Shown here: positions 34,723 through 41,724 of the stretch, piece after piece
Layout of the letters: each line of letters begins with the position of its first letter
How positions within the stretch are numbered: position 1 is the first letter of the stretch
NCBI RefSeq assembly: GCF_029439455.1
Contig: NZ_JAQFVG010000238.1
Span: 368-43,343 of the forward strand
Source: Caballeronia sp. BR00000012568055
GTDB lineage: Bacteria; Pseudomonadota; Gammaproteobacteria; Burkholderiales; Burkholderiaceae
Direction: 5' to 3'
DNA: 42,976 bases
The notes under the pieces: generated by a model
Told to the model about the DNA's origin: nothing
What the model saw: the letters and a program-made list of their open reading frames with translations, nothing else
Database searches by the model: none
Position numbers and translations under genes: made by a program

Positions 34723-35256
34723 TCAGTACGGCTTGAAGTAATCGAACGGCTCGCGGCAATCGAGGCATCGGTAGAGCGCCTTGCATGCGGTCGATCCGAA
34801 CTGTGCCAGCTTTTCCGTGTGATGCGAGCCGCAGCGTGGACACGCAACGACGTCCTGCTTGCGAGGCGCGAAGCGAATTGGCTTGAGCGTTTCAGCGGGC
34901 GCGTGGCCGCATTGCCCGGACGGCGGCGCGATACCGTAGCGGCGCAACTTGTCACGCGCTTCGTCGGTGATCCAGTCGGTCGTCCACGCGGGAGCCAGCA
35001 CCGTTTCGATACGATGCGCACCGAGCGCGGCCTGATCGATCGCGTGCGCGATATCTTCGGCAATCTGCGACATCGCGGGGCATCCCGAGTAAGTCGGCGT
35101 GATGACCACTTCGAGCACACCGTCATCGCCGTGACGCACGTCGCGAAGAATGCCTAATTCACGGATCGAAACCACGGGAATCTCCGGATCGGGCACGGAT
35201 TCGAGCACCGACCAGGCACGTTCAATAGTCGCTTCCATCGCTTCCATCGCTTTCAT
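34723..35256 (-). CDS. paaD: Phenylacetate degradation Fe-S assembly protein PaaD
   Basis: PaaD is needed for maturation or activity of the PaaABC(E) epoxidase. It has the SufT-like (DUF59/MIP18) domain (VPDPEIPVVSIRELGILRDV, PTYSGCPAMSQIAEDI) and a C-terminal zinc-ribbon-like region with CPRCGSHHTEKLAQFGSTAC and CLDCREPF. ATG 35256 shares one base with the TGA of paaC (TGATG), giving translational coupling; GTG 35262 and ATGs at 35247 and 35238 are alternatives. The predicted length is 177 residues, close to family size. Confidence 0.93.
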   Translation of the reverse strand: MKAMEAMEATIERAWSVLESVPDPEIPVVSIRELGILRDVRHGDDGVLEVVITPTYSGCPAMSQIAEDIAHAIDQAALGAHRIETVLAPAWTTDWITDEARDKLRRYGIAPPSGQCGHAPAETLKPIRFAPRKQDVVACPRCGSHHTEKLAQFGSTACKALYRCLDCREPFDYFKPY

Positions 35257-36059
35257 CACCACGTCGCGCCCGGATGTTGACGCGCGAGACTTTGCATTTC
35301 AGCGAGCAGATAACCCATATGTTCGGAGTGCTCGCCATGTTTGCCCGCGCTGACGTGCTTCACTTCCGCAGGCGCAGACAAGGTCGCCTCTTCGATTGCC
35401 GATGCCACTTCCTCGCGCCATGTCGCTTCGACATCGCTCGCAAGCGGTGCAATGCGCGCTTCGGCGACTGCGCGTTCGGTGTCATCGATGGCGAAAAACT
35501 CCCTTGTATAAGGCATCAAATAATCGAGCGCTGCCTGCGCACGACGATGAGACTCATCGGTGCCATCACCGAATCGGACGAACCAGTCGCGCGCGTGATG
35601 CACGTGGTAGCGCGTTTCCTTGATCGACTTCGCCGCGATCGCCGCAAGTTGCGCATCGGTCGATGCCTGCAAGGCGGTCCACGTCTCAAACATGAATGCC
35701 GAATAAAGAAAGTTACGCACGATAGTCACGGCGTAGTCGCGTTCGGTGCGTGCCGTGCCCGCAAGCGGCCCGAAGTGCGGCAGTTCCGCAATCGTGTAGT
35801 TCGCAAACTCGCGTTCAGTCCGGAAATACGCGTAGTCGTCTTCGGTTTTCGTCGCGCCGGTCAACGAGGCTTCGAGCGTGGCCGCATGCGTATAAAGCAA
35901 ACGCGCTTGCCCGATCAGATCGAGACTCATATTCGCGAGCGCAATATCCTCTTCGAGCGCAGGACCGTGGCTGCACCATTCCGCATTGCGCTGACCGAGG
36001 ATCAGCGCGTTATCGGCGAGACGCAATACATAGGCGAGATGCTGATGCGTAATCGACAT
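35256..36059 (-). CDS. paaC: Phenylacetyl-CoA epoxidase subunit PaaC
   Basis: The structural ferritin-like subunit of the ring-epoxidising complex, paired with the catalytic PaaA. It is 267 residues, with long helices and segments typical of PaaC: YVLRLADNALILGQRNAEWC, ALEEDIALANMSLDLIGQAR, IVRNFLYSAFMFETWTALQ, and KETRYHVHHARDWFVRFGDG. It lacks the full di-iron ligand set of PaaA, as expected. ATG 36059 gives the family N-terminus MSITHQHL; GAGG lies upstream. The paaB stop is ten bases before it. The open frame extends to 36101, but that part overlaps paaB. Confidence 0.95.
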   Translation of the reverse strand: MSITHQHLAYVLRLADNALILGQRNAEWCSHGPALEEDIALANMSLDLIGQARLLYTHAATLEASLTGATKTEDDYAYFRTEREFANYTIAELPHFGPLAGTARTERDYAVTIVRNFLYSAFMFETWTALQASTDAQLAAIAAKSIKETRYHVHHARDWFVRFGDGTDESHRRAQAALDYLMPYTREFFAIDDTERAVAEARIAPLASDVEATWREEVASAIEEATLSAPAEVKHVSAGKHGEHSEHMGYLLAEMQSLARQHPGATW

Positions 36060-36069
36060 ATCCCGCGCC

Positions 36070-36354
36070 TCACATATGATTGATTTCATCGGGCAAAACA
36101 AAAAACGTAGGATGCCGATATATCTTGTCCACCGCCGGTTCGAACAATTCGCCCTTGTCCGCAGGGTCCGAAGCGGTGATCGCCGCTGACGGCACCACCC
36201 AAATGCTCACGCCTTCCTGTCGACGCGTATAGACATCGCGCGCCATGCGCAGTGCCGCGCCTGCATCGGGCGCGTGGAGGCTGCCGCAATGCTTATGATC
36301 CAGTCCCTGCTTGCTGCGCACGAACACTTCCCAGATCGGCCATTCCTTGTTCAT
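36070..36354 (-). CDS. paaB: Phenylacetyl-CoA epoxidase subunit PaaB
   Basis: PaaB is a small (94-residue) subunit that bridges PaaAC heterodimers in the oxygenase complex. The sequence matches the family throughout, with MNKEWPIWEVFVRSKQGLDH at the start, KHCGSLHAPDAGAALRMARD in the middle and VWVVPSA-like IWVVPSAAITASDP. GGGAG upstream of ATG 36354 decides the start against a longer in-frame ORF. It begins 16 bases after the paaA stop. Confidence 0.95.
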   Translation of the reverse strand: MNKEWPIWEVFVRSKQGLDHKHCGSLHAPDAGAALRMARDVYTRRQEGVSIWVVPSAAITASDPADKGELFEPAVDKIYRHPTFFVLPDEINHM

Positions 36355-36370
36355 CTTCCCGTCTCCCTTT

Positions 36371-37384
36371 TTATGCCGCATCCCGATGCGCACGCGCTTT
36401 CTGCTTGTCCGCGTAAGCCAGCGCCGCTTCACGCACCCAGGCTCCTTCGTCATGTGCTTTCACACGCGTAGCCAGGCGTTCCTTGTTGCATGGACCATCG
36501 CCGTTGACCACGCGCCAGAACTCTTCCCAGTCGATCTCGCCGTAGTCATGCGCGTTGCGTGATTCGTTCCACTTAAGATCCGGATCGGGCAAGCTCACGC
36601 CGAGAATCTTTGCCTGCTCGACGGTGGCATCGACGAATTTCTGACGCAGATCGCCGTTGGAAATACGCTTGATTCCCCATGCAAACGACTGGCCGCTGTG
36701 AATCGAATCTTTGTCGCTCGGGCCGAACATCATCAACACGGGCCACCACCAGCGATCCACCGCCTGCTGAACGAGGTCCTTCTGCGCTTGCGTGCCCTTC
36801 ATCATGGCGAGCAGCGCATCGAAGCCCTGACGCTGATGGAAAGACTCTTCCTTGCAGATACGGATCATCGCGCGAGCGTAGGGACCGTAAGTGCAGCGGC
36901 ACAGCGGAATTTGATTCATGATCGCCGCGCCATCGACCAGCCAGCCAATCACGCCGACATCGGCCCAAGTGGGTGTCGGATAGTTGAAGATGCTCGAATA
37001 CTTGGCCTTGCCCGCATGCAGTGCCGCGACGAGTTGACCGCGCGACACACCGAGCGTTTCGGCCGCGCTATAGAGATACAACCCGTGGCCGCCCTCATCC
37101 TGCACTTTCGCAAGCAGGATCGCCTTGCGCTTCAGACTCGGCGCGCGGCTGATCCAGTTGCCCTCGGGCTGCATGCCGATGATCTCCGAATGCGCATGCT
37201 GCGAGATCTGACGCACGAGCGTTTTGCGATACGCCTCGGGCATCCAGTCCTGCGGCTCGATCTTGCCATCGGCTTGCATCACGGAATCGAATCGCGATTG
37301 TTCGGCTGACGCTGCGTTCGAAGCGTTATTGCTCTCGCGTTCAGCGTTCTGACTCGAAGGGATATCGAGAGATTGGGTGTACAT
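36371..37384 (-). CDS. paaA: Phenylacetyl-CoA epoxidase catalytic subunit PaaA
   Basis: PaaA carries the di-iron centre that forms the ring 1,2-epoxide of phenylacetyl-CoA. The ferritin-like four-helix core is clear: [54 protein letters not shown] (with the E and H ligands) and [17 protein letters not shown] (second ligand helix). Length is 337 residues with an N-terminal extension of about 35 residues that is Ser/Asn-rich. CGGAG six bases before ATG 37384 fixes the start. It is the first gene of the operon; the PaaR-like operator lies about 50 bases upstream. Confidence 0.96.
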   Translation of the reverse strand: MYTQSLDIPSSQNAERESNNASNAASAEQSRFDSVMQADGKIEPQDWMPEAYRKTLVRQISQHAHSEIIGMQPEGNWISRAPSLKRKAILLAKVQDEGGHGLYLYSAAETLGVSRGQLVAALHAGKAKYSSIFNYPTPTWADVGVIGWLVDGAAIMNQIPLCRCTYGPYARAMIRICKEESFHQRQGFDALLAMMKGTQAQKDLVQQAVDRWWWPVLMMFGPSDKDSIHSGQSFAWGIKRISNGDLRQKFVDATVEQAKILGVSLPDPDLKWNESRNAHDYGEIDWEEFWRVVNGDGPCNKERLATRVKAHDEGAWVREAALAYADKQKARAHRDAA

Positions 37385-37431
37385 GCGGGGCTCCGCAATA
37401 GTTTTTGAGATACGATGCGCAAGTATAACTA

Positions 37432-37455
37432 TTAACCGACCGGACGGTTGATTAA
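37432..37455. promoter_or_regulatory. PaaR-like operator upstream of paaA
   Basis: AACCGACCGGACGGTT (37434-37449) is a 16-base inverted repeat with 14 matching positions, flanked by TTA/TAA bases that extend the symmetry. Betaproteobacterial PaaR (TetR family) sites are of the AACCG...CGGTT kind as I recall them. It overlaps the expected -35 region of paaA, which fits repression relieved by phenylacetyl-CoA. The paaR gene is not in the window. Confidence 0.6.
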
Positions 37456-37524
37456 TTTTCGCGTTTGGCAGAATCGATAAATAGCGTCGCGTTAACCCTG
37501 CGACGCCCAAATCGCGCCAAAAGT

Positions 37525-37609
37525 ATCTTTGTCGAAATTGGAAAGAATGCGCTTGACCAGCACTCGCTACTCCATACCGCGCAGGCATTATTCCGATTTC
37601 GACAAAGAT
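37525..37609. repeat. 85-bp imperfect inverted repeat
   Basis: The left arm ATCTTTGTCGAAATTGG (37525-37541) and the right arm CCGATTTCGACAAAGAT (37593-37609) match at 16 of 17 positions when one is reversed and complemented. The similarity continues inwards (GAATGCGC against GCGCAGGCATT) with small gaps. The whole could fold into a long hairpin. It may be a small non-autonomous element, a structured RNA, or paired operators. Confidence 0.6.
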
Positions 37610-37724
37610 CATTCAACGGAAACGCGAATGATCTGAAGCGGACGCCTCTTTAAACTCCGTCCACAAGTTGCTCGTCTTATTAACGGACTCGAAGCAACAC
37701 CAAACTGAACCGGAGGTAACAATC

Positions 37725-38042
37725 ATGAAGTCGCTCATTTCCGCAGTCGCTGTCGCAGCCGCACTCGTCGCTCCCGCACTCGCCTTCGCCCAACAAAGCG
37801 ACGCGCCGCTGACGCGCGCTCAGGTCCGCGCCGAACTGGTGCAACTGGAGAAAGCCGGCTACAACCCGAATATCAATGATCCATCGTATCCGGCGAATCT
37901 TCAGGCTGCCGAAGCGCGTGTGAATGCACAGGCAGTCGCACAAACCTCGACGCAATCGAGCGACTACGGTTCGGTCGCGACAGGTTCGTCGCAATCGGGC
38001 CGGGCTGAGCCGCGCGCGATGAGCACGTTCTTCGGCCAGTAA
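37725..38042 (+). CDS. DUF4148 exported protein
   Basis: A 105-residue secreted or periplasmic protein. The signal peptide MKSLISAVAVAAALVAPALA is cleaved near AFA/QQ. The mature protein has the DUF4148 core (LTRAQVRAELVQLEKAGYNP, then DPSYPANLQAAEARV) and a Ser/Gln-rich tail. These proteins are abundant in Burkholderia and Paraburkholderia and are of unknown function. A strong GGAGG ribosome site precedes ATG 37725. A terminator follows 27 bases after the stop. Confidence 0.9.
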   Translation: MKSLISAVAVAAALVAPALAFAQQSDAPLTRAQVRAELVQLEKAGYNPNINDPSYPANLQAAEARVNAQAVAQTSTQSSDYGSVATGSSQSGRAEPRAMSTFFGQ

Positions 38043-38069
38043 TTGGACCGTTGTCGAGGAAAGTAAGGA

Positions 38070-38105
38070 AAGGCGCTGCATCGATCGGATACAGCGCCTT
38101 TTTTG
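38070..38105 (+). terminator. Intrinsic terminator after DUF4148 gene
   Basis: AAGGCGCTG (38070-38078) and CAGCGCCTT (38092-38100) form a 9-bp stem with a 13-base loop, followed by TTTT. It sits just before the stop of the convergent lipoprotein gene (38119). Confidence 0.88.
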
Positions 38106-38118
38106 CGCGTGGATTCGG

Positions 38119-39192
38119 TCAATTCGCCGGAATCGTGACCACGGGTGCCTTGGCGGTGTCGGTGACTTCGGCGAGCGCCATCAGGTTTTGCACGACGGTG
38201 AACGCATATTTTGAATCGAAGTCGCTGCGATCGATCCAGTAATCCGATTGATCGTAAGGAATGCTGACATAGGCATCCTTCGGCGGCTTCTGCCCCACTT
38301 TCACGATGATCGTCGGCCGTGTTTCGCCGCCGATCAATCCGATGCTCGGCTTGGTTGCGCCGCTATCCACCTGTCTGTCCGGCACCGCGATCTGCGCGCC
38401 GAGATCGGTGAGAATGCCGAGCACGGAACGCGTGACCATTGGTATGCGATCGCGATCCGACGACTGCCCGTAGATGATTTCGTATGTCTTCATCTTCGGC
38501 GACAGATGCAACAACTTGCGGACCAGCGTGAGATCATCGACCACTTGCTTGATCTCACCACTGCGCGTTGCGCCCAACGTCATGAACACGCCGGACTTGC
38601 CGTTCTTGTCTTCGTTACGCGTTTCGATGTTCAACTCGCCCGCCAATTGCAAGCGGCGCAACGCCTGTAAAAGCAAGAAGAAATCCGGCGATCCCGATGC
38701 ATTCGGCCCACCCAGCGCATTGCCGTTCTGCAAACCGCTGATCGACTGCGCGGTGATACGCAGCAGCAGATCGATCGGAATGCCGCTTTCTGCGAGCGGC
38801 ATCACGAGCGTGGGCGCGAGCGGGCGAATGTAGGCGCTGGCGTAGGCATCGCCGGTGGTGGGCGTGAACGTGAACGTCGGGTGATTCGAGTACGACACGC
38901 TGCCCGTGGCCTGCGCGTAATTCGGCTGAGCGCCGGAACCGGCGTTGAGGATCGCGCCACCCGTCGCATCGAATGTATACGCGGCGATGATGCTGCTCAC
39001 GGTGAGGAACGACGGTGCATCGGCGAAGCGCAAACCGACAATCGCGGCAAGAATTTCACGTTTTTTGGCATCGCCGAGGGCGCGGGCGTAATCGACCTGG
39101 TCCGCTTTTAAACGGCCAGGCCCGATGCCCGCACAGCCCGCAGCAAGAAAGGACGCGGACAGAACGGCGGTGCACAGGGCTTTTCTGGTCAT
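38119..39192 (-). CDS. Large lipoprotein of unknown function
   Basis: A 357-residue exported protein. The signal peptide ends in the lipobox LAAGC (MTRKALCTAVLSASFLAAGC, cysteine 20). The mature part starts with a helical segment (ADQVDYARALGDAKKREILA) and continues with FADAPSFLTVSSIIAAYTFD. A predicted beta-rich region contains SYSNHPTFTFTPTTGDAYAS. No catalytic motif is visible. The spacing of hydrophobic and polar residues suggests a periplasmic or outer-membrane domain. The frame extends upstream to 39261, but ATG 39192 gives the signal peptide. No linked secretion system is adjacent. Proteins of this form occur in Burkholderia as hypotheticals. Confidence 0.7.
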   Translation of the reverse strand: MTRKALCTAVLSASFLAAGCAGIGPGRLKADQVDYARALGDAKKREILAAIVGLRFADAPSFLTVSSIIAAYTFDATGGAILNAGSGAQPNYAQATGSVSYSNHPTFTFTPTTGDAYASAYIRPLAPTLVMPLAESGIPIDLLLRITAQSISGLQNGNALGGPNASGSPDFFLLLQALRRLQLAGELNIETRNEDKNGKSGVFMTLGATRSGEIKQVVDDLTLVRKLLHLSPKMKTYEIIYGQSSDRDRIPMVTRSVLGILTDLGAQIAVPDRQVDSGATKPSIGLIGGETRPTIIVKVGQKPPKDAYVSIPYDQSDYWIDRSDFDSKYAFTVVQNLMALAEVTDTAKAPVVTIPAN

Positions 39193-39371
39193 GGGAATGA
39201 GTGTTGGATGACGGGAGGATCGTCGGCCTGAAGCCGCGGAACACTTGGGGCGCGGCAGCAATTCTCATACCTTTGCCTTTTTGCATGACGCATTTTGAAT
39301 GCAAAAAGGCACTCCCGGCTGGCGTGTTGCGCGCCAGCCGAACAACTTGCTTCAACGATCAGTGCGATCGA

Positions 39372-39593
39372 TCAGGAAGCGTTGTCTTTCGCCTTCCGCG
39401 CGAACAAGGCGCTCGCCTCACGCGACGTTCCCCGATCCGCATGCGCGATATGCCGGCTCGCTTCCGCATGCTGCGCGACGAGCGTATCGAGCCGATCCTG
39501 CGCGAAACGCGGACCGTCATCACGAGCGAACGCAGGTGCGGCGATGGTGAATGCAGCGGCGGCGAAAACCGTGGCAAAGCCCTTTGTTTTCAT
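39372..39593 (-). CDS. Small exported hypothetical protein
   Basis: A 73-residue protein with a signal peptide (MKTKGFATVFAAAAFTIAAP, cleavage near AFA/RD). The mature part is a charged helix of about 50 residues (FAQDRLDTLVAQHAEASRHI). GGGGTGA just before ATG 39593 supports it. No family is recognised. It may be transcribed with the lipoprotein gene downstream on the same strand (179 bases away). Confidence 0.6.
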   Translation of the reverse strand: MKTKGFATVFAAAAFTIAAPAFARDDGPRFAQDRLDTLVAQHAEASRHIAHADRGTSREASALFARKAKDNAS

Positions 39594-40035
39594 GATTCAC
39601 CCCACAGTCGAAACGCGGCGCGTCACGCGTGTGATTGCCGCCGGTCAAGGATCGCATATCGGCTAAAAATCTGCCCGACATCCCGTGTCTGGAAACATCG
39701 TCGCGTCCCCGCTTCTCTTGTATCCGCCAAAATCCAGCACACTGCGCCCGACCGTTGCACAAGCCGTTAGCACGCGGCGCTTTGCATCAAACATGCAAAA
39801 TGCAAACGCGTCCTTGTGTGGGCATGCGATCACACATTCTGCACACTCCCCACCTAAAATTCGTCTACCTGATCAATACAAACGTTTGCTATGCGAACTT
39901 TCTGGTTCGCCTTCGGCGTCGTGCGCATGAACCTCGCATGACGCACTCAGCGTGAAAGTCTTTGGATCGCGCATTCGGTTCGGATCGATATCCGTCCGGC
40001 GTTACGACGCCGCCCGGTGATGACGGGAGACCGGC
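39594..40035. other. Gene-free region with two small palindromes
   Basis: No supported gene. CAAACGTTTG (39879-39888) is a perfect 10-base palindrome resembling the core of LacI/PurR-type operators. GCGAAC (39893-39898) and GTTCGC (39905-39910) form a 6-bp hairpin with a six-base loop right beside it. Both lie about 130-150 bases upstream of the large membrane-protein gene at 40036. Confidence 0.45.
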
Positions 40036-41664
40036 ATGAGTGTTCCTTCCACGACGCTTCCCACTGGCGAGCCAGGCGGCGATGCCAACGCAAACGCCAC
40101 GGCAAACGAAGCCTCCGGCAGCACACGACCCGGCGCGCGCGTGAAGAAGGATCTTGACCGCTGCGAGATGCTGATCTCGCACGCGGCGAAGGCCGGCACC
40201 GTGATCGATGAAGCCGATGTCAACGCCGTCCGAAATGCGCGCTGCGCCTGCGATCGCGGTGAGTGGACGTGCGCCGTCGGCAGTGCCTTCTATGCCGCGA
40301 TGGGCCGGATTTCAGAGCGCGTGCAATATCCGGGGCCGCGCATCATCGACGATATCGCGCACTGCCGGGAGATGGTCTCGTACGGCGCGCAGAACGGCAG
40401 ACTGCTCGAAGAGAAGGACGTGCAGGCGCTGTCGAACGCGCGCACGGCATTGCAGAACCGCACATGGAGTCCGGAGCTCGAGGCCGCGTTCTACGCTGCG
40501 ATGAGCCGTATCGCGCATTCGCTGTCGCCGGTGGTGGCCGAGACCGCGGGCGACGAAGCGCGGCGCGGTGCGCGCCGCGCGATCCGCATCTACACGTACT
40601 GCGCCGTGACGCTGACCGTGGTCGTGTTGTCGCTGTCGTGCATGCTCTTCGTCGGCAATCAGATTTCGGGCGACATCGGCAATATCGTCAGGTCGAATGA
40701 TGCCGAAGCGCTCACGCTCCACAACCAGTTGCTCGCGCACCGCGCCGCGATCGATGCCGCCGTCGATAGCGGCAACGACGGCGCGCTCATCGCCTTGCAG
40801 AATTCGCAGCCGGCCCTGCAAATCAAGGAGGAATTGCAGACTTTCGCGACCAATAACCGGCAGCTTTTCTCGGATGTATCGCGCATTAGCTGGGCGACGG
40901 CGGCGCTCGGTTTTGGTGCAATACGGAGTCCATATAAATTACCCTGCCCCGACGATAAAAACGCGCTCAGTCTTCGCACCGCGTTCACTACGGGCGCGAC
41001 CAAAGCACCGCCGAAAGATCAAGGCGACTGGCAATGTCAGGCGGAAGTCGCGCGTGAAGTGCTGGAAATCACGTTGCCGCTGCTCGCGCGTCCCGAGAAA
41101 AAAGCGGGCGATACCACCATTCCCACCGAGCGAGACGCCGTGGATCAAGGCTTTGAAAAGATCGCGGTGTATCAGGACATTCGCGCGATGGCGCTGTATG
41201 CGAACGACATCATTCTGTCCGTGTTCGGCGCGGTGACGGGATTCCTGCTGCCGGTTTTATACGCGTGCCTGGGCGCATGCGCGTCGATCCTTCGCCAATT
41301 GAACGTCGATTCATCGGCGAATACGTTTCATCCGGAGCATTCCAAAGTTGCCAATCGTGCGCATATGACGAGCGCGGTGATCGTGGGAATTTCGATCGGA
41401 CTCTTTAGCAAATTGCTCGAAGGCGGCAAGGATATTTCACCGCTCGCCTTGTCGTTCGTGGCGGGTTATGCATCGGACAAGTTCTTCTATTTTGTCGATC
41501 GGCTCGTGGGCGCGATCTTTCCGCCGCGCGAGACGGAGCCGCCGCCGCGCGTGCCGCCTAATGTGCCGCCTAATGTGCCGCCTAATGTGCCACCGAATGT
41601 GCCGCCTAAGGTGCCGCATCACGCGTCGAATGCGGCCGTGGTTCGCACCGATCCGCCTCGCTAA
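40036..41664 (+). CDS. Membrane protein with duplicated N-terminal module, function unknown
   Basis: A 542-residue protein I cannot place. Residues 38-96 and 105-163 are an internal duplication: KDLDRCEMLISHAAKAGTVI against DDIAHCREMVSYGAQNGRLL, both ending FYAAMxRI. A transmembrane helix (about 187-207, CAVTLTVVVLSLSCMLFVG) follows. Next is a roughly 180-residue segment, probably periplasmic, with two cysteines (PCPDD, WQCQAE), then two or three more helices (about 392-415, 445-462, 466-480). The protein ends in a VPPN repeat and a Pro/Arg tail. GGGAG six bases before ATG 40036 supports the start. A bidirectional-type terminator follows. The duplicated module is soluble and cytoplasmic, so a sensor or scaffold role is possible but only inferred. 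Confidence 0.75.
   Translation: MSVPSTTLPTGEPGGDANANATANEASGSTRPGARVKKDLDRCEMLISHAAKAGTVIDEADVNAVRNARCACDRGEWTCAVGSAFYAAMGRISERVQYPGPRIIDDIAHCREMVSYGAQNGRLLEEKDVQALSNARTALQNRTWSPELEAAFYAAMSRIAHSLSPVVAETAGDEARRGARRAIRIYTYCAVTLTVVVLSLSCMLFVGNQISGDIGNIVRSNDAEALTLHNQLLAHRAAIDAAVDSGNDGALIALQNSQPALQIKEELQTFATNNRQLFSDVSRISWATAALGFGAIRSPYKLPCPDDKNALSLRTAFTTGATKAPPKDQGDWQCQAEVAREVLEITLPLLARPEKKAGDTTIPTERDAVDQGFEKIAVYQDIRAMALYANDIILSVFGAVTGFLLPVLYACLGACASILRQLNVDSSANTFHPEHSKVANRAHMTSAVIVGISIGLFSKLLEGGKDISPLALSFVAGYASDKFFYFVDRLVGAIFPPRETEPPPRVPPNVPPNVPPNVPPNVPPKVPHHASNAAVVRTDPPR
41551..41610 (+). repeat. Five tandem 12-base repeats coding for VPPN
   Basis: Copies of GTGCCGCCTAAT start at 41551, 41563 and 41575. 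Variants GTGCCACCGAAT (41587) and GTGCCGCCTAAG (41599) follow. They keep the reading frame and encode VPPN repeats at the C-terminus of the membrane protein. Copy number may differ between strains. Confidence 0.85.
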
Positions 41665-41667
41665 CAA

Positions 41668-41698
41668 AAAAAACCGGACGCCGAAGCGCCCGGTTTTT
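41668..41698. terminator. Bidirectional intrinsic terminator
   Basis: AAAAACCGG (ending 41677) pairs with CCGGTTTTT (41690-41698), with an inner GC-rich part, and T- and A-runs flank it. It serves the membrane-protein gene and the convergent porin gene. Confidence 0.85.
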
Positions 41699-41724
41699 CG
41701 ATACAGCTAAACCGCTGATGAAGC

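Larger units (their letters stand above)
37385..37724. other. Divergent intergenic region with paa promoter and hairpin
   Basis: The left part contains the paaA promoter: a minus-strand TATACT (37421-37426) as a candidate -10, overlapped upstream by the PaaR-like operator. The right part holds the 85-bp imperfect hairpin and the promoter of the DUF4148 gene. A short open frame at 37465-37653 runs through it, but has no ribosome site or domain. Confidence 0.5.

Noticed and set aside
37465..37653. 62-codon frame in the paaA/DUF4148 intergenic region
   Set aside because: It runs through the inverted repeat, has no ribosome site and no recognisable domain.
39635..39955. 106-codon plus-strand frame between the small exported protein and the large membrane protein
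   Set aside because: Irregular composition, no ribosome site, no domain.
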